Source: JAWKWH01 sp963669415
GTDB lineage: Bacteria > Pseudomonadota > Alphaproteobacteria > Rhizobiales > Rhizobiaceae
Assembly: GCA_963669415.2 (NCBI GenBank)
Contig: CAXXPS010000002.1
Location: 1,302,001-1,366,000, forward strand
Direction of reading: 5' to 3'
Length of the DNA: 64,000 bases
Shown here in pieces: positions 1 through 8,565 of the stretch. How positions within the stretch are numbered: the first letter of the stretch is position 1; every line of letters starts with the position of its first letter. A program made the position numbers and the translations under genes. Under the pieces are notes generated by a model. It was not told the DNA's origin. It saw only the letters and a list, made by a program, of their open reading frames with translations, and did no database searches.

Positions 1-87
1 GGGTTCTACAACCCCCGCCGACGCCATTCAGCACTGGGCTACAAATCGCCCGCCAAATTTGAAACTAAAATGGCAATCATAGAGTGA
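1..87 (+). pseudogene. IS3-family transposase (OrfB), C-terminal end, cut by window edge
   Basis: Reading from base 4 gives an open frame beginning FYNPRRRHSALGYKSPAKFE and ending at a TGA at 85-87. This is the characteristic last stretch of IS3-group OrfB (DDE) transposases, after the catalytic Glu. Only the tail is inside the window, so it cannot be told whether the element is intact upstream. Its stop codon lies inside the 3' end of the convergent DUF3489 gene, so no clear IS right end or terminal inverted repeat could be placed. The family call rests on this short but very typical motif. Confidence 0.75.
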
Positions 88-385
88 AAGCCTCTCCACT
101 AAATCCGGGTAAGTCCACCCACCGGAGAATTCGATAGTGGCGTACTCCTTCTTTGTGTTGTTCAGAGACAAGGTTGAGTGCCATTCGCCTCTTGACCGTG
201 CCGGATAGAAAGCCCCGTACCGAATGCGCTTGCCAACCTGTCAATCTGCTCAGATCGTCAAGAGATGCACCTTTTTTGGTGACGAGAAGCTTGATGACAG
301 TCTCGGCTTTGGTTCCTTTCTTCCGCGTTGCCGAACCCAGCGTATCGCCAGTTTTACGGTGTGTCGAAGTATTTGATGTTGTCAT
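77..385 (-). CDS. DUF3489 domain protein
   Basis: A 102-residue protein starting MTTSNTSTHRKTG. The ATG at 385 is chosen because AAGGAGA sits just upstream on the minus strand; the open frame extends 45 codons further but that part is low-quality sequence. After a basic, Thr/Ser-rich N-terminus, residues about 25-95 match the DUF3489 pattern: TKAETVIKLL, then a winged-helix-like segment (GWQAHSVRGFLSG) and the ending ILRW. Small proteins of this family are common in alphaproteobacteria and on mobile elements. The fold suggests nucleic-acid binding, but no function is established. It overlaps the tail of the IS3 transposase, so it probably travelled with mobile DNA. Confidence 0.75.
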   Translation of the reverse strand: MTTSNTSTHRKTGDTLGSATRKKGTKAETVIKLLVTKKGASLDDLSRLTGWQAHSVRGFLSGTVKRRMALNLVSEQHKEGVRHYRILRWVDLPGFSGEAFTL

Positions 386-891
386 GTCGGTCTCCTTAAG
401 TTCGACGACAGCGGCGAGGACCGCTGTCACTGAGCAGAGCCGGCACTCGACCGGCTGGAGACAACAACACAACTGCTTCGTTTGCGCACAAAGTCCAGTG
501 AAAAGTTCGCAGAACTCCAATTAGGCGAGAAAGCTGCCTCGGTGAGCCACCACTACCGCAGTGAACCGGGTAAATTGCAGTATTGGGGCCGTTTGCGGAC
601 TGGCAGCTTTCGGTCGCGGACAAAAAAACTGACGTTCGTGGCCGACAATAACATTGGCACTCCATTGGTCCTAAGCGGCGATTCAACAAACAAGCAATTG
701 CGAATAGCAGCATCCGAATTGCGGTTGAAAAGTCGATAATAAGTCTGATCGGCGTCGGGCGACCGCAATGCGCACTATGCGAACTTTGGTGCGCCGATCA
801 ATTACCGTGGTTGCGCCGAGTCCACTCCCCACCGTGAATCGCAACTCACTTGGTCAACTCAAAACATACAGTTGGAGTCATATTTGGCAAG
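386..891. other. Intergenic region with no supported gene
   Basis: About 500 bases without a convincing coding frame. All open frames here are short, lack a ribosome site and resemble no family. The stretch around 590-650 (GGCAGCTTTCGG followed by CTGACGTTCG) weakly resembles the dispersed intergenic repeat seen at 16.0, 16.9 and 25.5 kb, and may be a decayed copy. Confidence 0.5.
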
Positions 892-1575
892 CTACGCTGC
901 TGTTGGCTGAAACGCTGCCAGCGTGTGTTCCAAACCGTTTTCAATATGGATTTGGAGCACCCTTGCGACCTCGTCGGCGTTGCGGGCCAGTGCCGCCTCG
1001 AAAATCGCGCGGTGTTCGTCAACGGCCTCCTGACCCCGATAGGTCAAAACCAGCATCTGGTATCTGAGGTATTTGTCATAGAGGATCGAATGGAGTGACA
1101 GAAGATTGCGCGACCCGCACGCTTCGATGACGGCGAGGTGAAACTCCCAGTCATAGCGTTTCCATTCCTCTTTCAGTGACGTGTCACCGGCGAGCATCCG
1201 CTGTTCCATGAGGTGAAGCTTGTGGTGCGCCGCGACCAGATTTCCCTCCCAATCCGTATCGCCGTTATCAATTGACAATCGCGCCGCGTGGCATTCGAGC
1301 AGAACGCGCAAGTTCGAAATTTCGATCAGGTCCTCGCGCGAGACAGCGGTAACGAAGAAGCCACGTTGCTCTTCGGCGGCGACAAACCCCTCGCTCGCCA
1401 AGCGGCTGAGCGTTTCCCGCAATGTTGACATGCTGGCCGAGTAGCGTTGGCGCAGCACGTCCAGCTTCAGCTTCGAAGCCGGTCGCAGTTCGCCGAAAAT
1501 GATATCGCGCTTGATCTGCTGATAGGTTGCAGATCCGACGGTGTTGAGTGGTGTGTCCACGCCATTTCCCATCAT
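892..1575 (-). CDS. GntR-family (FCD) transcriptional regulator of cluster A
   Basis: A 227-residue regulator. An N-terminal winged HTH (about residues 13-75; YQQIKRDIIFGELRPASKL, then LRETLSRLASEGFV) is followed by an all-helical FCD ligand domain (about 85-215) with the family's Arg/His metal-site pattern (ISNLRVLLE, FHLAVIEACG, EHRAIFEA). FCD regulators usually bind small carboxylates or sugar acids. The ATG at 1575 is preferred over an upstream TTG at 1614 because AGGAAACT precedes it at proper spacing. The gene is divergent from the oxidoreductase at 1736 across a 160-bp gap that contains a palindromic element repeated at two more promoters of cluster A. It is therefore the likely local regulator; direction of control and ligand are inferred. 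Confidence 0.9.
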   Translation of the reverse strand: MMGNGVDTPLNTVGSATYQQIKRDIIFGELRPASKLKLDVLRQRYSASMSTLRETLSRLASEGFVAAEEQRGFFVTAVSREDLIEISNLRVLLECHAARLSIDNGDTDWEGNLVAAHHKLHLMEQRMLAGDTSLKEEWKRYDWEFHLAVIEACGSRNLLSLHSILYDKYLRYQMLVLTYRGQEAVDEHRAIFEAALARNADEVARVLQIHIENGLEHTLAAFQPTAA

Positions 1576-1650
1576 AGTTTCCTGATTATGCAGGATATTT
1601 ACGAGGTTCGACAATACGGCTCAAGGGTTGATTTATACGGTAATTGTAAA

Positions 1651-1685
1651 AAATATCTGATGATATTGATAATATCAGGTAATAT
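1651..1685 (+). promoter_or_regulatory. Promoter and operator of the 1736 gene (GntR site)
   Basis: The core AAATATCTGAT at 1651-1661 is followed by a perfect inverted repeat GATATT-GAT-AATATC at 1662-1676, then GGTAATAT with a -10-like TAATAT at 1680-1685. CTGATG at 1657-1662 could serve as -35 with a 17-bp spacer. The spacing from ATATCTGA to GGTAATAT is the same as in the element at 11660, which supports a shared promoter and operator design. Binding by the divergent GntR protein is inferred. Confidence 0.65.
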
Positions 1686-1735
1686 GGTTAAGTAGGAGAA
1701 ATCCTCCCTGACCCCGCTCGACAGGATCAGCCCGC

Positions 1736-2830
1736 ATGTCAGAATCATTATCAATTGCCGTTGTCGGCTACGGTCTTGTCGGAAAGCGCCACGTCGATCG
1801 CATCAGGCGAAGTCCGGATTTACGGCTGGCTGCAGTCGTTGAACCAGATGAGCGCAAGCGAGGGGCGGCCGCCGAGTTGAACATCCCGTGTTTCGCCACC
1901 ATCGAAGAGATGTTCGACAAGGCGGCGGTTGATGGCGTGATCCTGGCCACGCCGACCCCCTTGCATGTCGATCAGGCCCTTGAGTGCGTTGCTCATGGAT
2001 GCCCGGTTCTGGTCGAAAAGCCGATCGCGGTGACCTCACAAGGTGCGCTGAAATTGGTTCAGGCTGCCGAAGCTGCAAATGTCCCGCTCCTGGTCGGCCA
2101 TCATCGCCGACACAATGCGGTTGTGCGCGCGGCGAAGGCATCGATTGAACGTGGCGACATTGGCGAATTGCGCGCTGTGCAGGCAACATCCTGGTTCTAC
2201 AAGCCCGACTACTATTTTCATCAGGCGCCCTGGCGAACGAAAAAGGGCGCCGGACCTATTTCGGTCAATCTGGTGCACGATGTCGACCTGCTTCGTCATT
2301 TCGGTGGCGATGTGGTTCGCGTCCAGGCGCAAACGATCGCTTCGACCAGGGGATTTGAAAACGAGGAACTTGCCGCTGCGATGCTGACATTTGCATCCGG
2401 CGCTGTGGCCACAGTTTCAGTCTCCGATACGATCGCTGCTCCCTGGAGTTGGGAGATGACCGCTCGCGAAAATCCTGCTTATCCAGCAACCAATCAAAGT
2501 TGCTATCTGATCGGCGGTACGTCGGGTGCCCTGTCTATTCCTGATCTGCGGGTGTGGAGCCACGGAGCCGAACCCGACTGGTGGAGCCCCATAAATGCCA
2601 AGAACCTGATCGTTGAGGCTGGCGATCCGCTGTCCATCCAGGTTGAACATTTTGCCCAGGTGATTAGAGGGATCGAAACCCCAATTGTGTCGGGGCTGGA
2701 GGGCTCTCGCTCTCTGCAAGTTGTCGAAGCGATCCAACTCGCTGCAGATTCAGGAAAGCCGATCAATATCAGGCCGCTGGAGGATATCGGCGAGCCAGGT
2801 TCCATCGACAGCATGGTGGCCCTGGGTTAG
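1736..2830 (+). CDS. Gfo/Idh/MocA-family NAD(P)-dependent oxidoreductase
   Basis: A 364-residue cytoplasmic dehydrogenase. It has an N-terminal Rossmann fold with VVGYGLVGKRH (residues 9-19), the family EKP signature (VEKPI, about 93-97), and a C-terminal alpha/beta substrate domain with HDVDLLRHFGG, where the His/Asp pair corresponds to the usual catalytic region. Family members oxidise sugars, inositols or sugar acids. It is the first gene after the GntR operator and is followed after 112 bases by the TRAP importer, so it probably acts early on the imported compound. Length is normal for the family. The start codon has only a weak Shine-Dalgarno. Substrate unknown; one of three such enzymes in this cluster. 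Confidence 0.9.
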   Translation: MSESLSIAVVGYGLVGKRHVDRIRRSPDLRLAAVVEPDERKRGAAAELNIPCFATIEEMFDKAAVDGVILATPTPLHVDQALECVAHGCPVLVEKPIAVTSQGALKLVQAAEAANVPLLVGHHRRHNAVVRAAKASIERGDIGELRAVQATSWFYKPDYYFHQAPWRTKKGAGPISVNLVHDVDLLRHFGGDVVRVQAQTIASTRGFENEELAAAMLTFASGAVATVSVSDTIAAPWSWEMTARENPAYPATNQSCYLIGGTSGALSIPDLRVWSHGAEPDWWSPINAKNLIVEAGDPLSIQVEHFAQVIRGIETPIVSGLEGSRSLQVVEAIQLAADSGKPINIRPLEDIGEPGSIDSMVALG

Positions 2831-2841
2831 CAGATGTAATC

Positions 2842-2879
2842 AAAAACATCTGATATTTTTAAAAATCTCTTGCTATTTA
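2842..2879 (+). promoter_or_regulatory. Promoter and operator of the TRAP operon (GntR site)
   Basis: ATCTGATATTTTTAA at 2848-2862 is identical to 15 bases at 11665-11679. The arms AAAAACATC and GATATTTTT flank a central T, with one mismatch. A -35-like CTGATA at 2850 and an extended -10-like TGCTATTTA at 2871-2879 place the promoter about 65 bases before the dctP start. An internal promoter of cluster A, probably under the same regulator. Confidence 0.6.
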
Positions 2880-2942
2880 AAAATAATCCGTCAATTATTG
2901 CCGGATTGTAATCCGAAGGTCCGACCCAAGGGAGGAATTGAA

Positions 2943-3953
2943 ATGTTCTCGAAATTCACACGTCGCACCGTTCTTGCGACTATTGCAGCAACCGGTCTCG
3001 CAGCATCGGTAGCCGTGCCGACATTTGCCGCAGACAAGATAAAACTACGTTTGGCAACTTCTGGATCGGAGACAGATGCCCGATCGGTTGCGATGGCCGA
3101 GGTATTCGCGCCAATGGTGGCTGATATCGCCGACTATGAACCCGGATATAACGGCGTATTGTTTGCGCAGGGTACCGAACTGGAGGCCATCAGCCGCGGT
3201 AACCTGGAAATGTCGATTGCCTCCGCCCAGGAACTGGCACAGTTCTTTCCAGAGTTTTCGATTTTCACTGCTGGTTATGTGCATCAGGATGCTGCCCACC
3301 AGGTCGCTGTTTTCGGCGACGCGCTCATGGACCCTTTCAAGCAGAAGGTTGAAGAAGAGCTCGGGGTCAAACTGCTTTCCGTAATGTATCTCGGTCGCCG
3401 GCAGGTTAATCTGCGTCAATCTAAAGATGAATTGACCGTCAAAACACCCGCCGATCTCGCCGGCGTCAATCTGCGTATGCCGGGCACCGATGCTTGGCAA
3501 TTCCTCGGCAAGGCACTTGGCGCCTCTCCCACACCGATGGCCTTTGCCGAGGTCTATACTGCCTTGTCAACCGGCGCCGTGGACGGGCAAGACAATCCAC
3601 TGCCGACGGTTGTCGATGCAAAGTTCTACGAAGTGACGAAGCAGATCGTTCTGACATCTCACTTGGTTGACCTAAACTACATCGCATTTTCGAAAGCGCT
3701 TTGGGATGAGCTGACCGCGGAACAGCAGGAAACCATCCAGAAAGCCGCTGATGCTGCCGCTGAATCCGGACGGCAGAAGCAACTCGAAAAAGAAGCAAGC
3801 CTGGTTGCATTTCTCGAGGAGAACGGCCTGGCGGTTTACGAGCCCGATCTGACAGCTTTCCGTGATCAGGTTCAGTCAATGTATCTGCAAAGTGAGTTTG
3901 CACAAACTTGGCCAGAGGGTGTGCTGGAGAAGATCAACGCACTCGGTAACTAG
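2943..3953 (+). CDS. dctP: TRAP transporter substrate-binding protein (DctP family)
   Basis: A 336-residue periplasmic solute receptor. The N-terminus MFSKFTRRTVLATIAATGLA is a signal peptide with a twin Arg at 7-8 and a likely cleavage after TFA-29. The mature part carries DctP-family signatures: the GTELEAISRGNLEM region, GVNLRMPGTDAWQFLGKALG with the conserved Arg that binds the carboxylate of the ligand, and MAFAEVYTALSTGAVDGQDNP. The conserved Arg implies a carboxylated substrate. The ATG at 2943 follows GGGAGGAATTGAA and is chosen over upstream in-frame codons. It is followed by dctQ and dctM, forming the standard three-part importer. Ligand not identifiable by eye. Confidence 0.93.
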   Translation: MFSKFTRRTVLATIAATGLAASVAVPTFAADKIKLRLATSGSETDARSVAMAEVFAPMVADIADYEPGYNGVLFAQGTELEAISRGNLEMSIASAQELAQFFPEFSIFTAGYVHQDAAHQVAVFGDALMDPFKQKVEEELGVKLLSVMYLGRRQVNLRQSKDELTVKTPADLAGVNLRMPGTDAWQFLGKALGASPTPMAFAEVYTALSTGAVDGQDNPLPTVVDAKFYEVTKQIVLTSHLVDLNYIAFSKALWDELTAEQQETIQKAADAAAESGRQKQLEKEASLVAFLEENGLAVYEPDLTAFRDQVQSMYLQSEFAQTWPEGVLEKINALGN

Positions 3954-3987
3954 ACACCAAATATCGGCGCTACGGGAGGATTGGAAA

Positions 3988-4545
3988 ATGACAATCACCA
4001 AATGGTTTAACCGTGGCGCCGAGTTCATTGCCGCCACCATGTTGGCGGCGATGTTTCTCACTTTTCTGCTGCAGATATTTTCGCGCTATGTGCTGCTGAC
4101 ACCGTTCGGTTGGACGCTCGAATTCTGTCTCATATTGTGGGTTTGGATCGTCTTTTTTGGCTGTGCGTTTGTGGTCAAAGAGAAAGATCACGTTACTTTT
4201 GACATTTTCTATCTCGCTGCGCCGCGCAGGCTCCGTCAGATTCTTGCACTTGCCGCTGCCGCTGCAATCGTTATCGGCATGCTCTGGTCGCTTTTACCGA
4301 CCTGGGACTACATCGACTGGATGAAAATCCGCAAGACGACCACGGTGGAAAACCCTTTCACCGGCAAAAAGATCCCAATGAGAACGATCTTCTCGATCTA
4401 CGCAATCTTCATGGTTGTGATCATCGGTCGATATGCATGGCGGTTCATTGATGTGCTGCGCAACGGACCGCCAGATGAAGATCATGAAATACCGGGACAT
4501 GAGCCTGAACCACCGCACATTCGCCATGGGGAGGACGCGACATGA
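3988..4545 (+). CDS. dctQ: TRAP transporter small membrane subunit (DctQ family)
   Basis: A 185-residue inner-membrane protein with about four transmembrane helices: AEFIAATMLAAMFLTFLLQIF, then LEFCLILWVWIVFFG, AAAAIVIGMLWSLLP and IFSIYAIFMVVIIGRYAW. DctQ subunits bridge the receptor and the DctM channel. The ATG at 3988 follows GGGAGGATTGGAAA. The C-terminus is acidic and His/Pro-rich (DEDHEIPGHEPEPP), which is somewhat longer than usual. The last bases overlap the dctM start (ATGA), indicating translational coupling. Confidence 0.92.
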   Translation: MTITKWFNRGAEFIAATMLAAMFLTFLLQIFSRYVLLTPFGWTLEFCLILWVWIVFFGCAFVVKEKDHVTFDIFYLAAPRRLRQILALAAAAAIVIGMLWSLLPTWDYIDWMKIRKTTTVENPFTGKKIPMRTIFSIYAIFMVVIIGRYAWRFIDVLRNGPPDEDHEIPGHEPEPPHIRHGEDAT

Positions 4546-5837
4546 GCCTGGAACTAGCTCTTTGCCTGGTTACGATGTTCGGCCTGGCCGCCATCGGAAC
4601 ACCAATCGGGTACTCAATTATTCTGGCGTCCGTGGTCTATCTCGGTGTTGCCGGATTGGATGTTGCGTTGGCCGGTGAGAAAATTCTGCAAGGACTGTAC
4701 AAAAGTTTCATTCTCCTTGCCGTTCCGCTGTTCATTGTCGCCGCCAATATCATGAACGCGGGAACAATTTCCGACAGGTTATTGAATTTCTGTATCGCTG
4801 CGGTGGGACGCTTCAGGGGTGGTCTGGGACATGTGAACGTCGTTGCATCCCTGATCTTCTCCGGCATGTCCGGCTCGGCAGTGGCCGACGCCGCCGGCAT
4901 CGGCAAAATCATTATTCAGATGATGACCAAGGACAATCGCTACAGCCGTGGTTATGCGGCAGCGATAACGGCGGCAACGGCCACAATCGGTCCGATTATT
5001 CCTCCGTCCATTCCAATGGTTCTGTACGCACTGGTTTCAAACACTTCGATCGGTGCCCTCTTCCTGGCCGGTATTGTTCCCGGTCTGGTCATGGGAGCCG
5101 TGCTGATGGTGATGAACACCTATATCTCCACAAAGCGCGGGTTCGCGATGGAAGAGCCGGTTCCGCTGAGAAAGCTGCCAAAGATCACAGCAAACGCTTT
5201 CCCTGCGCTCTTGATGCCGGTTATTCTGCTCTATGGCATCTATGGCGGGGTCACGACCCCAACGGAAGCCGCTGCTGTAGCCGCCTTCTATGCCCTTGTG
5301 CTCGCCGCCGTATTCTATCGGGCACTGTCGATCAAATCGCTCTACGAAATCCTGGTTGAAAGTGCACGCTCCTCATCAGCGGTTGGCGTGGTTATCGGCG
5401 GTGCACTGATCCTGAATTTCGTTGTCGTCTCCGAGAACATTCCCGGCATGATGTCAGATGCTTTGACGGGCATTGACATGCATCCACTGGTGTTCCTGTT
5501 GATGGTCAATATTCTTGTACTTTTGCTCGGATGTGTGCTCGATGCGACAACGATCATCCTGGTGATCGTACCGCTGTTCATTCCCGCTTGCAGGGCGCTT
5601 GGCATTGATCTGGTACATTTCGGTGTGCTGGTGGTCGTAAATTCCATGATCGGGCTGATCACACCGCCCTACGGTATATTGCTGTTTGTCATCAATGCGG
5701 TGACCGGTATTCCGCTTAAGGAGATCATACGCGAGATCTGGGCCTTTCTTGGTGTCCTGATTGCAGCTTTGGTGTTCCTGATGCTGGCGCCGGATGTGGT
5801 TTTGTGGCTGCCAAGGCTGTTCGGGTACCAAGGATGA
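4542..5837 (+). CDS. dctM: TRAP transporter large permease subunit (DctM family)
   Basis: A 431-residue, roughly twelve-helix channel subunit. Characteristic DctM pieces are visible: the NIMNAGTISDRLL loop, FSGMSGSAVADAAGIGKIII, the hairpin ATIGPIIPPSIPMVLYA, YGGVTTPTEAAAVAAFYALV and the C-terminal GLITPPYGILLFV. It uses an ion gradient to move the DctP-bound ligand inward. It overlaps dctQ by ATGA and is itself overlapped by the next gene (ATGA at 5834-5837), so the importer and the first enzyme are one transcription unit. Confidence 0.95.
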   Translation: MSLELALCLVTMFGLAAIGTPIGYSIILASVVYLGVAGLDVALAGEKILQGLYKSFILLAVPLFIVAANIMNAGTISDRLLNFCIAAVGRFRGGLGHVNVVASLIFSGMSGSAVADAAGIGKIIIQMMTKDNRYSRGYAAAITAATATIGPIIPPSIPMVLYALVSNTSIGALFLAGIVPGLVMGAVLMVMNTYISTKRGFAMEEPVPLRKLPKITANAFPALLMPVILLYGIYGGVTTPTEAAAVAAFYALVLAAVFYRALSIKSLYEILVESARSSSAVGVVIGGALILNFVVVSENIPGMMSDALTGIDMHPLVFLLMVNILVLLLGCVLDATTIILVIVPLFIPACRALGIDLVHFGVLVVVNSMIGLITPPYGILLFVINAVTGIPLKEIIREIWAFLGVLIAALVFLMLAPDVVLWLPRLFGYQG

Positions 5838-7720
5838 CGCATCTGTCGATCGCCACTACATCAGTCCCCGGCGATCTGGCTACCAAGCTCAAGACGATAG
5901 CCGACGCCGGGTTCTCCGGCGTCGAGCTGTACGAGCCGGACCTGACCGGATATGCAGCGGCACCTGCTGATGTAGCCAAATTGGCGGCGGACCTCGGTCT
6001 TTCGATTGATCTGCTGCAGCCGTTTCATGATCTGGAAGGCCTCTCGGGAGATCTTCGTAAGCGGGCTTTCGACCGGCTGGAGCGCAAGCTTGACCTGATG
6101 CAAACCCTCGGAGCATCAACCCTGCTGGTTGGGACATCGACATATCCATTGGCGTCTGGCGATTCCGGGTCGTTTCTTGCCGATTTCACCGAACTGGCCG
6201 AGCGCGCCGGCAAAAGATCGGTGCGTGCAGCCCTCATTGCCCTGCCGTGGGCAAGACATATCCAAACGGAACTGCAAGCCAATGAGCTGGTCGAGCAGAT
6301 TGACAATCCCAATCTTGGCTTGGCGATAAACAGCTTCTTTTCGCTTGCCGACGGTTCCAAGCCGGCGCGCCTCAGGGATCTGTCCGGGAAAAATCTGTTT
6401 CATGTGCAACTGTCAGATGCTCCGGCGCTCGACTTCGACATTCGCAAGCTCAAACGCCTGTTTGGCATGCTGCCCGGCCAGGGCGGATTGAACCTGCAGG
6501 GATTTGTCCGCGTTTTGGCAAAAGCCGGCTATCGGGGGCCCTGGTCGCTGGCCCGTGTTCACGATAGCGCGCAGGTCGGAGGCGAGACATTCGCCCGGGA
6601 CGGATACCGCGCGCTGGTTGCCCTTCTTGACGAAGCCGCGCAAACAGAACCCGCTCTTCCGGCTCCGGTTCCCGATTTGCCGGCGCGGGTTTATCCGACC
6701 GGTTTCGAGTTCATCGAATTTGCGGTCGACAAAGAATCGGGTGCTGAACTCAGGCGGATGCTCAATGCGCTCAGCTTTCGAATGGAGCGCAGGCACATCT
6801 CCAAATCGGTCGAACTCTGGCGACAGGGAGCCATAAACCTCGTTGTCAATTCAGAGCGGGAAGGATTCGCGGCACAGGTGTTCGAAACACACGGACCATC
6901 GGTTTGTGACATGGGACTTAAGGTCAAGGACGCCAACCAGACCGTGGCCCGGGCCACAGCACTCGGCGCACCGCAGTTCTCGCAACCGGTTGGAACCGGC
7001 GAGTTGAACATTCCGGCCATCAAAGGTGTCGGCGGCAATGTTGTTCATTTCATTGACGAGAAATCCGACCTTCACCGGGTCTGGGATATCGAGTTTGACG
7101 CGGCGCCGAAGACCGAGGCAACGCCACCAGCCGGACTTCGGCGCATCGATCATGTCGCCCAGACCATGAAGTATCAGGAGATGCAGAGTTGGCTGACCTA
7201 CTACACATCGACATTCATCATGGAGAAAAGCTCCGTCGTTGATGTGGCCGATCCATCTGGCGTGGTCTTAAGTCAGGCGATTGCCAGCCCGGAAGGGGAG
7301 GTCAGGCTCAATCTCAATGGCGCCGGCGAACGGCGAACTTTTGCGGGCGCATTTCTTGCCGACAGGTTCGGCGCCGGCGTCCAGCACATCGCTTTTCTGA
7401 CGGATGACATTTTCGAAACATCCGACCAGCTGGCGCGGGCGCAGTTCGAGCGGCTTGAAGTTTCGCCCAATTACTATGCCGATCTCATTGCAACTTTCGG
7501 GTTGGATAATGCGATTGTTGAACGGCTTAAAGCTGGCAACATCCTGTATGATTGCGACGGAACCTCGGAATATTTTCAGATTTACAGCAAGCCGGTCTTT
7601 GACGGGTTTTTCTTCGAAATCGTCCAACGCCGGGGCGGTTACCAGGGCTATGGGGCGCGGAATGCCCCAATAAGGCTCGCTGCACAGATGCATCACCGAA
7701 CATGCGGTCAGGGAAAATGA
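5834..7720 (+). CDS. Sugar-isomerase/HPPD fusion, 3-dehydroshikimate dehydratase-like (QuiC1 type)
   Basis: A 628-residue two-part enzyme. Residues 1 to about 270 form a xylose-isomerase-like TIM barrel (AGFSGVELYEPDL, ATTSVPGDL, FHVQLSDAPALDF, GYRGPWSLA). From about 285 to the end is a 4-hydroxyphenylpyruvate-dioxygenase-like double VOC domain with the three iron ligands in place: the His of RIDHVA, the His of GVQHIAF and the Glu of GFFFEIVQRRGG. This architecture is that of QuiC1/QsuB-type 3-dehydroshikimate dehydratases, which make protocatechuate. No protocatechuate ring-cleavage gene is in the window, so the real substrate may be a related cyclic polyol. Start at 5834 by ATGA overlap with dctM. 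Confidence 0.85.
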   Translation: MTHLSIATTSVPGDLATKLKTIADAGFSGVELYEPDLTGYAAAPADVAKLAADLGLSIDLLQPFHDLEGLSGDLRKRAFDRLERKLDLMQTLGASTLLVGTSTYPLASGDSGSFLADFTELAERAGKRSVRAALIALPWARHIQTELQANELVEQIDNPNLGLAINSFFSLADGSKPARLRDLSGKNLFHVQLSDAPALDFDIRKLKRLFGMLPGQGGLNLQGFVRVLAKAGYRGPWSLARVHDSAQVGGETFARDGYRALVALLDEAAQTEPALPAPVPDLPARVYPTGFEFIEFAVDKESGAELRRMLNALSFRMERRHISKSVELWRQGAINLVVNSEREGFAAQVFETHGPSVCDMGLKVKDANQTVARATALGAPQFSQPVGTGELNIPAIKGVGGNVVHFIDEKSDLHRVWDIEFDAAPKTEATPPAGLRRIDHVAQTMKYQEMQSWLTYYTSTFIMEKSSVVDVADPSGVVLSQAIASPEGEVRLNLNGAGERRTFAGAFLADRFGAGVQHIAFLTDDIFETSDQLARAQFERLEVSPNYYADLIATFGLDNAIVERLKAGNILYDCDGTSEYFQIYSKPVFDGFFFEIVQRRGGYQGYGARNAPIRLAAQMHHRTCGQGK

Positions 7721-8532
7721 ACGACAGCAACGACGCGTTGGCAGTTCGCCAGTGGTGGCAAACTTCCATCATCGACATGGAACCAGGAAGGATCGCGTTC
7801 CGTGGCCAGCCGATTGAACAATTGATCGGCAATATCGGATTTTCGCAGATGATTTGGTTGATGCTTCGAGGAAGTGTTCCAAGCAAACAGGAGGCTGACT
7901 TGTTGGAATGTGCGTTGGTCGCCGGCGTGGACCATGGTCCGCAGGCCCCGTCAATCGCTGCAGCACGCATGGCGGCAACCTGTGGTGTAGGGCTCAACAA
8001 TGTGCTTGCCACCGGTGTCAACATGCTGGGCGACGTTCACGGTGGAGCGGGGGAACAATGCGCTGAACTTTACGTCGACATTGGCAACCGGATTGACGCC
8101 GGAGATGATCTCAAAACTGCTGTTATCGACGGAATCGCGGCGTGGCGTGAGATCTACGGCAAGATCGTCTCCGGTTTCGGTCACCGGTTTCATAAACCTG
8201 TTGATCCGCGGGCGCCCCGGCTAATGGCGATGGTGCGGCATGCTGCGGACGCAGGAACGGTAACCGGACGCTATTCTGAAATTGGCGAGGCGGTACAGGC
8301 GGAAATCGGCCGCCAAAGAGGTAACCCGATTGCAATGAATATCGATGGTGCGACGGCGGTCATTTTCTGCGAATTGGGATTTCCGCCTCCATTGTCACGC
8401 GGCTTGTTTTGTTTGTCGCGTTCTGTCGGGGTATTGGCGCATGGCTGGGAACAGATGAACCAGGGCGGGCGCAACAAAGGCCCGATGCCGCCAGATTACC
8501 TTCCGCTTTATCAATCCAAAAAATCTGATTAA
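7717..8532 (+). CDS. Citrate synthase-like / citryl-CoA lyase-family protein
   Basis: A 271-residue protein of the citrate-synthase fold, much shorter than true citrate synthase (about 430) and in the size range of citryl-CoA-lyase-like and CitE-unrelated short members. The three catalytic positions of the fold are present: His-108 in DVHGG, His-156 in GFGHRFHK and Asp-210 in MNIDGA. The family cleaves or forms a carbon-carbon bond between an acyl-CoA and an oxoacid. The start at 7717 overlaps the previous stop (ATGA); an in-frame ATG at 7702 is also possible. Within this operon it may release acetyl-CoA or a similar unit at the end of the pathway; that role is inference. Confidence 0.75.
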   Translation: MNDSNDALAVRQWWQTSIIDMEPGRIAFRGQPIEQLIGNIGFSQMIWLMLRGSVPSKQEADLLECALVAGVDHGPQAPSIAAARMAATCGVGLNNVLATGVNMLGDVHGGAGEQCAELYVDIGNRIDAGDDLKTAVIDGIAAWREIYGKIVSGFGHRFHKPVDPRAPRLMAMVRHAADAGTVTGRYSEIGEAVQAEIGRQRGNPIAMNIDGATAVIFCELGFPPPLSRGLFCLSRSVGVLAHGWEQMNQGGRNKGPMPPDYLPLYQSKKSD

Positions 8533-8565
8533 AGACAGATCATCAGAGACTTGTAGGGGCAGATC

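Noticed and set aside
7717..8532. Citrate synthase of the TCA cycle
   Set aside because: 271 residues is too short and the gene is locked in a catabolic operon; a citryl-CoA-lyase-like short member fits better.
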